DNA of 64,000 bases from Incurvaria masculella (taxonomy: Eukaryota > Arthropoda > Insecta > Lepidoptera > Incurvariidae), in contig OX335665.1 of the NCBI GenBank assembly GCA_946894095.1, positions 4,040,001 to 4,104,000 of the forward strand. The letters are read 5' to 3'. Within the stretch, counting starts at the first letter, position 1. Each line of letters starts with the position of its first letter. Below are positions 38,358-49,639 of the stretch, piece by piece. A program made the translations under genes and the position numbers. The notes beneath the pieces are model-generated. The model was given only the letters and a program-made list of their open reading frames with translations, was not told where the DNA came from and searched no databases.

Positions 38358-38639
38358 CCATTAGGTACCATTTCTGGCCCCTGAATACCGAATATTTCAT
38401 TTCAAGGTTCCTAACGACTGACTCATTTTTACCTCGTTCCGATAATGATGCTTGGGCACACATAACCTTTGAGGCATATGTACTCAACCAAAGGGTGGCG
38501 AGAGTCCATCGACGATAATCCGTAATTAATACAACCCTAGACGAAATAACAAAGTGGCTGTCAACTTATAACGCACACTAGCATAACAAAAGTAGTTGCT
38601 GTCCACACCACTTATTATGTGTCCATACTTCGTGTGAAT

Positions 38640-41600
38640 TAAAATGGACACAAAAATGACTTAGTTGAATGCGTTTCTTTCAAAAGGAATTTTACAAATT
38701 TATGCTACAAAACGAGACAAAGACTTAGCTGACTGTGTTTCCTTGAAGGGGAATTTCGGAAATATATGCTACTAAACGAGATAAAGACTTAGCTGACTGT
38801 GTTTCCTTGAAGGGGAATTTTAGAAATGTATGCTACTAAACGAGATTAAGACTTAGCTGACTGTGTTTCCTTGAAGGGGAATTTTAGAAATGTATGCTAC
38901 TAAACGAGATTAAGACTTAGCTGACTGTGTTTCCTTGAAGGGGAATTTCGGAAATATATGCTACTAAACGAGATAAAGACTTAGCTGACTGTGTTTCCTT
39001 GAAGGGGAATTTTAGAAATGTATGCTACTAAACGAGATTAAGACTTAGCTGACTGTGTTTCCTTGAAGGGGAATTTTAGAAATGTATGCTATTAAACGAG
39101 ATTAAGACTTAGCTGACTGTGTTTCCTTGAAGGGGAATTTTAGAAATGTATGCTACTAAACGAGATTAAGACTTAGCTGACTGTGTTTCCTTGAAGGGGA
39201 ATTTCGGAAATATATGCTACTAAACGAGATAAAGACTTAGCTGACTGTGTTTCCTTGAAGGGGAATTTTAGAAATGTATGCTACTAAACGAGATTAAGAC
39301 TTAGCTGACTATGTTTCCTTGAAGGGGAATTTTGGAAATATATGCTACTAAACGAGATAAAGACTTAGCTGACTGTGTTTCCTTGAAGGGGAATTTTGGA
39401 AATGTATGCTACTAAACGAGATAAAGACTTAGCTGACTGTGTTTACTTGAAGGGGAATTTCGGAAATATATGCTACTAAACGAGATAAAGACTTAGCTGA
39501 CTGTGTTTCCTTGAAGGGGAATTTCGGAAATATATGCTACTAAACGAGATAAAGACTTAGCTGACTGTGTTTCCTTGAAGGGGAATTTCGGAAATATATG
39601 CTACTAAACGAGATAAAGACTTAGCTGACTGTGTTTCCTTGAAGGGGAATTTTAGAAATGTATGCTACTAAACGAGATTAAGACTTAGCTGACTGTGTTT
39701 CCTTGAAGGGGAATTTTAGAAATGTATGCTACTAAACGAGATTAAGACTTAGCTGACTGTGTTTCCTTGAAGGGGAATTTTAGAAATGTATGCTACTAAA
39801 CGAGATTAAGACTTAGCTGACTGTGTTTCCTTGAAGGGGAATTTCGGAAATATATGCTACTAAACGAGATAAAGACTTAGCTGACTGTGTTTCCTTGAAG
39901 GGGAATTTTAGAAATGTATGCTACTAAACGAGATTAAGACTTAGCTGACTGTGTTTCCTTGAAGGGGAATTTTGGAAATATATGCTACTAAACGAGATAA
40001 AGACTTAGCTGACTGTGTTTCCTTGAAGGGGAATTTTGGAAATGTATGCTACTAAACGAGATAAAGACTTAGCTGACTGTGTTTACTTGAAGGGGAATTT
40101 CGGAAATATATGCTACTAAACGAGATAAAGACTTAGCTGACTGTGTTTCCTTGAAGGGGAATTTTGGAAATGTATGCTACTAAACGAGATAAAGACTTAG
40201 CTGACTGTGTTTCCTTGAAGGGGAATTTTGGAAATGTATGCTACTAAACGAGATAAAGACTTAGCTGACTGTGTTTACTTGAAGGGGAATTTCGGAAATA
40301 TATGCTACTAAACGAGATAAAGACTTAGCTGACTAAGTTTTGTTAAAGGGGAATTTTGCAAATGTATGCTAAAAAACGAGACAAAGACTTACCTGACTGG
40401 GTTTTCTTGAAGGGGAGTTTCGGAAATGTATGCTAAAAAACGAGACAAAGACTTACCTGACTGTGTTTCCTTGAAGGGGAATTTTAGAAATGTATGCTAC
40501 TAAACGAGATTAAGACTTAGCTGACTGTGTTTCCTTGAAGGGGAATTTTAGAAATGTATGCTACTAAACGAGATTAAGACTTAGCTGACTGTGTTTCCTT
40601 GAAGGGGAATTTTAGAAATGTATGCTACTAAACGAGATTAAGACTTAGCTGACTGTGTTTCCTTGAAGGGGAATTTCGGAAATATATGCTACTAAACGAG
40701 ATAAAGACTTAGCTGACTGTGTTTCCTTGAAGGGGAATTTTAGAAATGTATGCTACTAAACGAGATTAAGACTTAGCTGACTGTGTTTCCTTGAAGGGGA
40801 ATTTTGGAAATATATGCTACTAAACGAGATAAAGACTTAGCTAACTGTGTTTCCTTGAAGGGGAATTTTGGAAATGTATGCTACTAAACGAGATTAAGAC
40901 TTAGCTGACTGTGTTTCCTTGAAGGGGAATTTTGGAAATATATGCTACTAAACGAGATAAAGACTTAGCTGACTGTGTTTCCTTGAAGGGGAATTTTGGA
41001 AATGTATGCTACTAAACGAGATAAAGACTTAGCTGACTGTGTTTACTTGAAGGGGAATTTCGGAAATATATGCTACTAAACGAGATAAAGACTTAGCTGA
41101 CTGTGTTTCCTTGAAGGGGAATTTTGGAAATATATGCTACTAAACGAGATAAAGACTTAGCTGACTGTGTTTCCTTGAAGGGGAATTTTGGAAATGTATG
41201 CTACTAAACGAGATAAAGACTTAGCTGACTGTGTTTACTTGAAGGGGAATTTCGGAAATATATGCTATTAAACGAGATAAAGAATTAGCTGACTGTGTTT
41301 CCTTGAAGGGGAATTTCGGAAATGTATGCTACTAAACGAGATTAAGACTTAGCTGACTGTGTTTCCTTGAAGGGGAATTTTGGAAATGTATGCTACTAAA
41401 CGAGATAAAGACTTAGCTGACTGTGTTTCCTTGAAGGGGTTTTTGCAAATGTATGCTACAAAACGATATAAAGACTTATCTGACTGTGTTTCCTTGAAGG
41501 AGAATTTCGGAAATGTATGCTACAAAACGAGAGAAAGAATTATCTGACTAAGTTTTGTTAAAGGGGAATTTTGCAAATGTATGCTAAAAAACGAGACAAA

Positions 41601-41740
41601 GACTTACCTGACTGGGTTTTCTTGAAGGGGAGTTTCGGAAATGTATGCTAAAAAACGAGACAAAGACTTACCTGACTGTGTTTCCTTGAAGGGGATTTTC
41701 GCAAATATATGCTACAAAAGAGAAAATCTGAAGACATACA
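38640..41740 (+). repeat. 64-bp minisatellite array, 3.1 kb, with higher-order structure
   Basis: About 48 head-to-tail units of GACTGTGTTTCCTTGAAGGG, GAATTTYRGAAATRTATGCT, ACTAAACGAGATWAAGACTT, AGCT. Successive starts at 38731, 38795 and 38859 give the 64-bp period. Unit variants (TCGG/ATA/ATAAAG; TTAG/GTA/ATTAAG; TTGG; GTTTACTT) recur in the same order. A distinctive pair beginning GACTAAGTTTTGTTAAAGGG occurs at 40331 and 41546, 1215 bp (19 units) apart. No open frame spans it. Confidence 0.95.
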
Positions 41741-42004
41741 ATAACTATGGTGGGTGGAAGGAAGAGATTTTCCCAAAGACTTTCCCACGAAGTTAAGTCA
41801 GGATCTGACTTCTTCGTTTTCGAAAATGCCCGTGCGATGTATTCGTGAAGTCGCAATCGGCTCCGTACTCACGGGACACGACGCGCGACGCAAGCGAGAA
41901 TTTTCGTGGGATTTGTACCAGTCACCACCATTCGATAAGTGGGAACACCATTAGTTTAGATTACGCGTCCATCGAGGCGGCGATAAGATACCAACATGAT
42001 TGAT

Positions 42005-42140
42005 GCGTTTTTTATTGAACTGGACATGGCTGGGTAATACCACACCTATGGCCATATTAGCCCAACGCATGGGAACTAAGTGTCATGCCAGGACCTTCCT
42101 AATATATTGCTTTGTCGCATTGAACTAAATGGTAAATGAC
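42005..42140 (-). mobile_element. SINE tail fragment
   Basis: Body end only: ACTGGACATGGCTGGGTAAT, GTGTCATGCCAGGACCTTCC and TTGAACTAAATGG. Confidence 0.55.
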
Positions 42141-42184
42141 CCCAGTAAACTGCTTTTCCTGTCGTCCTCTATACATCTTTTTTT

Positions 42185-42598
42185 TTTATTTAACTGGATA
42201 TGGATGGCTATACCACACAACTACCGTTATGATATTAGCATAATACACTATATTTCCGAAGGAATTAGGTGCCATGCCAGGACCTTCTCTTTATGACCAC
42301 GGCTACATTGAACTGGATGGAAAACACTGACATTATTTTTCCTCTCTTTTCCTCTCCGTTCTTCTTATTTTCGTCCAATGCGATGGTACCAACCCGGGCG
42401 GGCTTAAATCCTACTACCTACTAGGGGAAGGGGACCTTTTACATGGATTCCGAACCATGGAGCAGCTCGCATTCGTGACGTAATGCACGTATCCAAACCG
42501 GAAAGAGAAAGAGAGCGCTGCATGAACGGGGCGAGGTTTTGAACCCAGACCTCTAGCACGCTAGGCAAGACCCCACGCCACTAGGCCGCGAGCCGCCC
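42185..42598 (-). mobile_element. tRNA-headed SINE, near full length
   Basis: The poly-T end (ACTGGATATGGATGGC follows), the whole body, the linker and the head ending CGCCACTAGGCCGCGAGCCGC. About 414 bp. A short CCTCTC-rich insertion replaces part of the body near 42335-42360. Confidence 0.8.
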
Positions 42599-42599
42599 T

Positions 42600-42850
42600 T
42601 GCCGCCAGTCCATTCCCTTCGCAACGTTCCCGCTTCCACGTCGGATGTTCCGTGTCGAATGCGAATCGGCGGCCGCCACGTAACGCGCGCCGACTTCCGA
42701 ACCTGAGGGTCGCGGCCAACGGCTGAGTCAACGCCGGCGCGCCATCTAGCGCGGGGTGTGGGGAATGCCCGTGATAGACCGCACGGGCGCAGCCACGGAA
42801 TGCGGTAATGACGCTCGGTACGGGCACAGCTTAATGAGGACGGTGTAGAT
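42600..42850. other. GC-rich island
   Basis: CpG-rich with open frames on the minus strand. No splice signals or domain recognised. Confidence 0.25.
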
Positions 42851-43732
42851 AGCTAACGTCATACGACGTACGAGACTCGAAGAAAACTGCTTCTTTTCGC
42901 TGGTAATATGACATTTCTAACTAGCGCCCTCTCCCGTCACTGCCAGAACAATTTTTTTTCAATTTTTTTTTAATATTTCATCAATAATTCTAACACTTGT
43001 AAGCAAAGAACCTAATAATAAGACATAAAGCCTTCCAAACATTATTATAAAAACAAAACAATATATTACACACACACACATAATATATAACACAAAAATA
43101 AATCAGCACTTGGTGAAAACCAGGCTAAGCAGATAAAAAGATTTAAGAAGATTTATCGTATTCTGACACCTAAACTGGCCACATGGATGTTTTATAGGTG
43201 GCATTTTCAGTTGTGCCTTTAGTGATTATATTTACTAGTTACACCTAGTTTAGTTACACCTAGTTTAAAACTAGTTACACCGTCATTAAACTAAGCTTGA
43301 TACCATTTTTTGCTTAGGTAGGCGTGACGAATTTAAACCATAAATTATAATAATGATTATAAATTATAATATGATGTCGTTAATATTCATTGGAAGTCAT
43401 TTTCTTGTGTTAAATCTTGTACGATGGTACCCTTCATGCGTTCGTCTGTTTCTTTACTGGTAAATATAAAAAAAAAGAGAAAAAAAAAAAAAAAGATTCC
43501 GACGAATTGAGAACCTCCTCCTTTTTTTCGAAGTCGGTTAAAAAGGGTGACACACTGATTCTTTGTCGATCATATTTCATAACTTTTCCTCATTATTTCA
43601 AAGTAAAACTTTAAAACTTTGATCATTATTTTGAGGCTACTGCTCTAGATATTTTTTTTAATAAAAAAGAAATTATCAGTACATTTTGTATGAAACAATT
43701 TTGGTCACATGCGTCAGTGTGTGTTTACATTC
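42851..43732. other. AT-rich sequence with simple repeats
   Basis: (CA)n at 43070-43082, a tandem CTAGTTTAGTTACAC word near 43245-43275, and A runs at 43470-43492. A GGAC-type fragment (GTTAAATCTTGTACGATGGT) at 43408-43445. No gene. Confidence 0.4.
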
Positions 43733-43735
43733 TAA

Positions 43736-43894
43736 GTGCCGAGTGCACGAAACAAAAAAAAATCAAAATCAACGTCAAAGTATGATCAAACACGTCACTT
43801 TGTGTGGACAGTGTGGAATGAACTCTATGCGGTTCACTAAAAGTGACGTGTTTGAACATTGATTAACTCAGTCGTTTCTTCGTGCAACCGGGGC
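43736..43894. mobile_element. TAA-flanked MITE, copy 2
   Basis: 159 bp with TAA at 43733-43735 and 43895-43897. The inner hairpin (CACGTCACTTTGTGTGGACA; AAAAGTGACGTG) is intact. Confidence 0.85.
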
Positions 43895-43956
43895 TAAGTC
43901 GTTGACTTTTCTTTTAATTTAGCTAGGTTTTTATTTACCCATTATACATTAAATGT

Positions 43957-44072
43957 TTTTTAACTGGGCATAGATGGCTAATACCTGAGCTGGCTGGCTG
44001 ACCGTTAGTTATTAGCCTAACACACCACACATGGGAACTAGGTGCCATTCCAGGAACTTCCTTATGTAATGA
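43957..44072 (-). mobile_element. SINE tail fragment
   Basis: TTTTTTAACTGGGCATAGAT, GGCTAATACC and GGTGCCATTCCAGGAACTTC. Confidence 0.55.
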
Positions 44073-44463
44073 ATGTATAGTCAGCCGTGTTTCTAACCAG
44101 AATCCGACGTATTTTTGACTGCTCATTCGCCGTTGTATCCTTTAATCTTTGGTCGACTGTACAAGGGCTGTCGTTAGGTGCTCGCTCAGCGCGCACTAAG
44201 TGCCACAAATTCTGCGTAATCCGGTGAAGGCATCTCCCCCCACGCTATCAATGTTCTAGCCGATGCTATCACAACTATTTATTTCCTTCCCTGCCCCCTC
44301 GTGACCTCGCATTTTCCACGAAAAAACGAATAAAACCGAAACAAAGCCTCCACCCCGGTGATTCAGTGCCCCACTTCACAGGCGACCTTAGAGGTTACGT
44401 TACGTCTAATCATTACACGGTACACAAATCTGATCGGCGAACTGAGGGGTGGTTATAATATTG

Positions 44464-44752
44464 TTGCCAGAGGTCATGGATTAGATTCGCGCCCCGTACA
44501 TACACCACTTTCTTTCTCATTCCAAGTTGGATAAGTGCGTTTCGTCACGAATGCGAGCTGTATCCGTGTAAAACTGTGGGTCCTCCTTCCCCTGCTAGGC
44601 GGTAGGGTTAAGCCCGCCCGGGTTGGTGCCATCGTATTGGATGAAAAGATAGTCGAAGAGACAATGAAACGTTCTTCGTGTTTTCAATCCAGTTCGATGC
44701 GCCGTGGTCGTAAAGGGAAGGTCCTGGCATAGCATCTAATTCCTTCAGGAAA
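44464..44752 (+). mobile_element. tRNA-headed SINE, 5'-truncated
   Basis: Starts within the head (GCCAGAGGTCATGGATTAGA) and is collinear to AAGGTCCTGGCATAGCATCT. About 15% diverged by eye. Confidence 0.7.
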
Positions 44753-44774
44753 GCGATATGTAACAATAAGCGAA

Positions 44775-44898
44775 TAAGGTAACAACCCCGATAGATCAGC
44801 TATAGTCCTCCGCCAATTCGCTGGGTGAGGTGGACCTGGTTTTCTGATACCTTTGGTCTGTCAGCACAGCCACCTATACCGGTTTTTCATTAAAAAAA
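44775..44898 (+). mobile_element. LINE 3' end, diverged
   Basis: Matches 58960-59100: CGATAGATCAGCTATAGTCC, GGTGAGGTGG, CTGATACCTTTGGTC and CCACCTATACCGGTTTTTCA, followed by A-rich sequence. Confidence 0.5.
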
Positions 44899-44904
44899 AG
44901 AACT

Positions 44905-45330
44905 TGTTGTAACCAATCTTTGTCTGCTGAACTTGGTGTAACCGATCTTCGTCGGCTAGAACTTGGTGTAAGCAATCTTCGTCGGCTAGAACTAGGTGTA
45001 CCTGATCTTTGTCGGCTAGAAATTAGTGTAACCGATCTTCGTCGGGTAGAACTAGGTGTACCCGATCTTTGTCGGCTAGAAGTTAGTGTAACCGATCTTC
45101 GTCGGTTGGAACTAAGCGTATCCGATCTTCGTCGGCTAGAACTAGGTATACCAGATCTTTGTCGTCTAGAACTAAGTGTAACCGATCTTCGTCGGCTAGA
45201 ACTGGTTGTAATCGATCTTCGTCGGCTAGAACTTGGTTTAACCGATCTTCGTCGGCTAGAACTAGGGTGTACCTGATCTTTGTCGGCTAGAACTTAGTGT
45301 AACCGATTTTCGTCGACTATAACTTGGTAA
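44905..45330 (+). repeat. 30-bp minisatellite with an open frame
   Basis: About 14 units of CGATCTTCGTCGGCTAGAAC, TTGGTGTAAC. Because the unit is 30 bp, one frame stays open for 118 codons and repeats a ten-residue DLRRLELGVT-like word. The frame has no splice context and is better explained by unit length than by selection. Confidence 0.92.
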
Positions 45331-45389
45331 TTTAGCTAAATACCCGATCGTTCCATTCCACTACGACACGTATATTCCCTAGAATAAAT

Positions 45390-45640
45390 CTCACACTTAG
45401 AATATATCCGTGCAATGTCTAGCCCAGCGAGTGGCGCATCAAACTTGCATGGCCTCGCCGCAGCCACAGGGCCCGGACGGTTAGGGATGCGCTGCAGGCG
45501 AGGTCTGCTTCTATATTTAGCGTGTTCGCTATCGACCGCGCTGCACACGAGCTAGCTCTCACCCCGGAACACTGAGCCTCGAGGCCTAAAATAGGTTTTA
45601 TCCGCACACCTGTCATTATCCTGCCGGAACCATGGAGGCG
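45390..45640 (-). other. GC-rich segment with an open frame, unidentified
   Basis: A minus-strand frame (about 45616 to 45419) reads MTGVRIKPILGLEAQCSG, RSIANTLNIEADLACSAS and ALWLRRGHASLMRHSLG. It is codon-like but has no recognised domain and no clear splice sites. It could be a retroelement or exon remnant. Confidence 0.3.
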
Positions 45641-45657
45641 TCGATATAAAAAAACAT

Positions 45658-45790
45658 TTACCTAGATGCGTTCTGAGCTTTCCCCTGCGTGTCACGTCGG
45701 GTACTCTAATTCTAACAGAGTACCTAAGCTGTCAGTTTCGATACACTTGGTGCTGCTCTATGGAAGAAGAAAGAAAGAAAGAATTATGCC
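45658..45790 (+). repeat. ~130-bp dispersed repeat, copy 1
   Basis: AGATGCGTTCTGAGCTTTCC, CCTGCGTGTCACGTC, GGTACTCTAATTC...GAGTACCT (small hairpin) and CAGTTTCGATAC. Collinear with 47402-47570. Confidence 0.5.
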
Positions 45791-45807
45791 ATTTATTTAG
45801 TTCAATG

Positions 45808-46140
45808 CATGGAGGTGAAGAAATTACAGGAGCATGGATGGAACTAAAAAAGTGTCGATACCACAATTGTGCCGCGGGAGGCGTGACAGCCGGATTCGGC
45901 TTTCGGTGAATACATCATTACGAATGAGGAATGACGTAACGACAATCTGGTTTATTGAAAAATAGTTCTTATCTTAATAAGCTTACCTACCAATTTGGTA
46001 GAATTAAAATTTGATTTTTCTCCGTTATCATCACTACGTTACAAATTTGTACGGTGACATAATGTTTGTAAGTCGCGTGGAGTCATTTTTGCGCGCTCAT
46101 TGTATGGAAGTTATGTCTCCATACATTCTTAACCTCCATG
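45808..46140 (-). mobile_element. hAT-like MITE, reverse copy of 17665-17994
   Basis: 333 bp from CATGGAGGTGAAGAA to TTCTTAACCTCCATG. The full inner order is inverted (ACGACAATCTGGTTTATTGA; TTGCGCGCTCATTGTATGGA). No matching 8-bp flanks remain. Confidence 0.65.
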
Positions 46141-46293
46141 GCCAGAACACTTATAAGACTGTTCGCATTATGGGTTGTTGTTTCTTCGTATTTCTCGGTT
46201 CTTTGCCTTAGAACGTTCAACCAATAGTTTTAGCTTGGCAGTAGCATTTAGGTATGTATTAATAAATGTATTATAGGATAAATATTAACAGTT

Positions 46294-46405
46294 TAACATG
46301 GATTCCGAACCATGGAACTGTTCGCATTCATAACGAAATGCACTTGTCCAATTCGGAAAGAGAAAGAAGTGCATGAACGGGGCGAGGATTCGAACCCAGA
46401 CCAGG
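46294..46405 (-). mobile_element. SINE head fragment
   Basis: ACATGGATTCCGAACCATGG to GAGGATTCGAACCCAGACC, then abruptly the palindrome-ended element. Confidence 0.6.
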
Positions 46406-46665
46406 GCAAACCGATCGACTGGCGTTTTAAAATGTATGGAGAAATTGAAGAGCGCGCGCAGTGGGCGTTAAGCGAATCAACATTTGCGAGTCCGAGTTTG
46501 ATTTGACAGCTTACTCATAGTTTACGTCGCCTCCGCGTTTTCATAGAAATTGCAAGTCCGAGTTTGACTATGCCAGCTTGAAGAAGTAAATCCACAGAAT
46601 ATCTAGTAAAAACTTGTATGGAGTTTGACGTTTTTACGGAAGTTTTGGTGACAACTGGAACTAGC
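46406..46665 (+). mobile_element. Palindrome-ended element, 5'-truncated
   Basis: AAACCGATCGACTGGCGTTT to TTTTGGTGACAACTGGAACT, the family of 29965-30300. Confidence 0.6.
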
Positions 46666-46925
46666 AACTCAGACTTAACCACGAGCTGTACAAAACATGA
46701 CCTATTTCCAATGGTGCCGAAAGGTTACAGGTTATTTTATAAATAGCGCTGGTAAAACGAAACACTAAAAATAGCCAAACTATGCATTAATTGGGGTCAT
46801 AGTGACCCCGTCTGGCGCGATAAGCCAAGTTTCAGGCTTTTACGGAGACGCTGGCCGCGATCACGACAGCTATGCAAATATACAGTAAAAAGGTTAAATT
46901 CCGTCAGCTATTCGTAACCGACTTT

Positions 46926-47395
46926 AAGGTGGCCCTTCCCGGCGGGACTAACTCATTCGCGTGCACGGTACGGAACCGTGCTATTGGTCTCTGGGACCTT
47001 CTATGTTTCAAAGAAAAAGACAGTCTTCGTGATGAGGAGGATGCAACATGTCCACAGAGCAGACAATGCGCATAGTGTTTGATTTGGTAAGATTTACGAA
47101 ATTGAACAAAACGACCCAGAGCTACGACCTCTGGTAGTAAAAAATCTAACAAAAACCATATTGATGATAAATCTTCATGAAACAAGCTAGGTCTGATGAC
47201 TAATCTTTTTAAGATATTATAATTTTATCATTGAGTAATCCAACTCGAAAGTCATTCTATAGAACGCTCGAAAAATTCGAACTTTCGGACCTTATAACTT
47301 AGAAACCAAAAACAATATTACAATGCCGATGGCCATCAGACATCTAGTTTGATCAAATAAAGCTGTTTTGGGTATAATTTTGGATCTCTGGCAAG
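46926..47395 (-). mobile_element. TTAA-1 MITE, 3'-truncated
   Basis: Starts after TTAA 46922-46925 with GGTGGCCCTTCCCGGCGG and is collinear with 20057-20530. The far end is lost. Confidence 0.7.
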
Positions 47396-47401
47396 ACAAA
47401 A

Positions 47402-47570
47402 ACATTTAGATGCGTTCTGAGATTTCCCCTGCGTGTCAAGTCAGGTACTCTAATTCGAACAATTTAGAGTACCTGTGCTGCCAGTTTCGATACCCCCGTC
47501 ACGGCGTTCGCGCGTGTTTGGCGAATATATAGGTGCTGCTCTACGGTATAAGAAAGGAAGAATCATGACG
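47402..47570 (+). repeat. ~130-bp dispersed repeat, copy 2
   Basis: Second copy of 45658-45790, with GCGTGTTTGGCGAATATATA inserted before the shared GGTGCTGCTCTA. Confidence 0.5.
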
Positions 47571-47689
47571 TCGTATGTACATACAGAAAAAATATTTTTT
47601 AAATCAATGCTGACAAGAAATATGCGCATAATATTCATTCCACGTTTGTGGGGGCGTGGGACTACAGAGCCCGTAGTTCTGTTGTAGCC

Positions 47690-47945
47690 CAGTTGTCACC
47701 TAAATTAGCGTTTACGGCAAACCGATCGACTGGCGTTTTCAAATGTATGGAGAAATTGAAGAGCGCGCGCAGTGGGCGTTAACTAACATTTGCGAGTCCG
47801 AGTTTGATTTGACAGCTCACTCAACGTTGCCGTAAATGCGTCAACGTTTTCATACAAATCGGAAGTCCGAGTTTGAATTTGACAGCTTGAAGAAGTAAAA
47901 CCAAAGAATATCTAGTAAAAACTTGTATGGAGTTTGACGTTTTTA
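47690..47945 (+). mobile_element. Palindrome-ended element, 3'-truncated
   Basis: From CAGTTGTCACCTAAATTAGC to GGAGTTTGACGTTTTTAG, where a reverse GGAC-type element begins. Confidence 0.6.
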
Positions 47946-48236
47946 GGGTTCCGTAACCAAGGGTGAAAATGGAACCCTATTACTAAGCCTCCGCTGTCCG
48001 TCCGTACGTCCGCCCGTCTGTCACAGGGCTGTATTTCATGAACCGTAATAGGTAGGCAGCTGAAATTTTCACAGAGTGTGTATTTATTTGGCCGCTATAA
48101 CAACAAATAGGTAAAATAAAAAATAATAATAATAAAGGGGACCCCATACAAAAAACGTGATTTTTTGGTATTTAATCTTGCACGATGTTACGAAACCCTT
48201 CGTGTGCGAGTCCGACTCGCACTTGGCCGGTTTTTT
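47945..48236 (-). mobile_element. GGAC-type element, complete, reverse
   Basis: From TAGGGTTCCGTAACCAAG to GAGTCCGACTCGCACTTGGC, CGGTTTTTT. First of six copies or fragments within 1.7 kb. Confidence 0.75.
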
Positions 48237-48239
48237 ACG

Positions 48240-48480
48240 TAACTTCGAAGTTCCGTAATCGCCGATTTGGGTGAGAGCTCGGACTGACCGCTCTGGCTCC
48301 GGAGCGAGCCCGGGCGGTTGCCATGGCGACTGCAGCGGTGCACCGGGGCGGGGGGAGGGAGGGGGCGCCCTTCCGGAATGTAGGGCGCAGGCTGCGCCCA
48401 ATCGATGCACCGAACGGGAAGTGATGCAGCGAAATGGGAAGGCTTTTCCAAGTGGCGCTACGACGACAAATAGATTTTGG
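48240..48480. promoter_or_regulatory. GC-rich island with an RFX X-box-like palindrome
   Basis: GTTGCCATGGCGAC at about 48318-48331 differs by one base from a symmetric RFX X-box. The surrounding CpG-rich 200 bp contrasts with the elements on both sides. No transcript or exon was recognised, so a regulatory role is only a possibility. Confidence 0.25.
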
Positions 48481-48535
48481 GAACCAATCGATTTTCGAAC
48501 CAAGGCGAATAAAAGCAATAACTAAAATTGATTTT

Positions 48536-48612
48536 TTTATTAAAAACCAGACAAGTGAGAGTCGGACTTGCAAACGAAGGGTTCCGTGCCATGCTTAAAA
48601 ACCATGTATGGA
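48536..48612 (+). mobile_element. GGAC-type fragment (5' end)
   Basis: AAAACCAGACAAGTGAGAGT, CGGACTTG and GAAGGGTTCCGTGCC, then GGAGGCCCC. Confidence 0.5.
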
Positions 48613-48917
48613 GGCCCCTTTTTAGGATTCCGTACCCAAAGGGTGAAAACGGAACCCTATTACTAAGCCTCCGCTGTCCGTCCGTCCGTCCGTCCGTCTG
48701 TCACAGGGCTGTATCTTAGTAACCGTAATAGGTAGGCAGCTAAAATTTTCACAGAGTGTGTATTTATTTTGCCGCTATAACAACAAAAAGGCAACATTAA
48801 ATAATAATAAAAAATAAAGGGGGGCCCCATACAAAAACCGTATTTTTTTTTGTCGTAAATCTTGTATGATGGTACGGAACCCTTCGTGTGCGAGTTCGAC
48901 TCGCTGTTGACCGGTTT
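48612..48917 (-). mobile_element. GGAC-type element, complete, reverse
   Basis: GGATTCCGTACCCAAAGGGT to GCGAGTTCGACTCGC...CCGGTTTTTT. Five-unit GGAC run. Confidence 0.75.
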
Positions 48918-48944
48918 TTTTGTTTGGGGCACCCTTAATTTTTA

Positions 48945-49116
48945 TTATTTTTAAAATTTTACCGATTTTTATTGGAAAATAAATACACATTTTGTAAAAA
49001 CTTTCGCTGCCTACCATTACGGTCCATGAGATACAGCCCTGTGACAGACGCACGGACGGACAGCGGAGGCTTAGTGATAGGGTTCCGTTGGCACCGTTTG
49101 GGTACGGAACCCTAAA
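48945..49116 (+). mobile_element. GGAC-type element, 5'-truncated
   Basis: Middle and end blocks only, ending GGTACGGAACCCTAAAAAT. Confidence 0.6.
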
Positions 49117-49216
49117 AATTACTGCAACAAATTTCCATAAAAGAAAATTAAATTAGTGGATGGATTAGATATAATTTATGGATAAAACCGCATGTCGTTG
49201 CGTTGAACTCACAAAT

Positions 49217-49350
49217 TAAGGTAGCTCAAACCCGGCGGGACTAACTCATTAGCGGGCACGGTACAAACCGTGCTGTTGCGCTCTGGGACCTTCTCGGTTT
49301 TAATGAATAAGACAGGCTCCGTGATGAGAAAGATGCAACATGTCCACAAG
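49217..49350 (-). mobile_element. TTAA-1 MITE end fragment
   Basis: After TTAA, GGTAGCTCAAACCCGGCGGG, GCGCTCTGGGACCTTCTC and GACAGGCTCCGTGATGAG. Broken off by the following GGAC-type element. Confidence 0.6.
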
Positions 49351-49351
49351 A

Positions 49352-49632
49352 TTTAACTTTAGTAAATTTAACCTCTATTTACATATTTTTTTATTTGACC
49401 TATTTGTTGTTGTAGCGGCGAAATAAATACACACTCTGTGAAAAATTCAGCTGCCTACCTATTACGGTTCATGAGATACAGCCCTGTGACGGACGGATGG
49501 AAAGCGGAGGCTAAGTAAAAGGGTTCCGTTGGTACCCTTTGGGTTCGCAAACCTAAAAACGTCATTTTTCGTGTTAAATCTTGTACGATGGGACGGAATC
49601 CTTCATTCCGACTCGCACTTGGCCGTTTTTTT
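49352..49632 (+). mobile_element. GGAC-type element (+) followed by a reverse end fragment
   Basis: The core is at 49390-49557, then a reverse 5'-end fragment at 49558-49632 (GTTAAATCTTGTACGATGGG, CTCGCACTTGGCCG). The two ends face each other. Confidence 0.5.
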
Positions 49633-49639
49633 CTTGTAC

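Noticed and set aside
38640..41740. CRISPR-like regular repeats
   Set aside because: The 64-bp units abut directly without variable spacers. It is a minisatellite.
44920..45276. 118-codon frame resembling leucine-rich repeats
   Set aside because: It is the read-out of a 30-bp minisatellite. No splice sites, and the LRR consensus spacing is absent.
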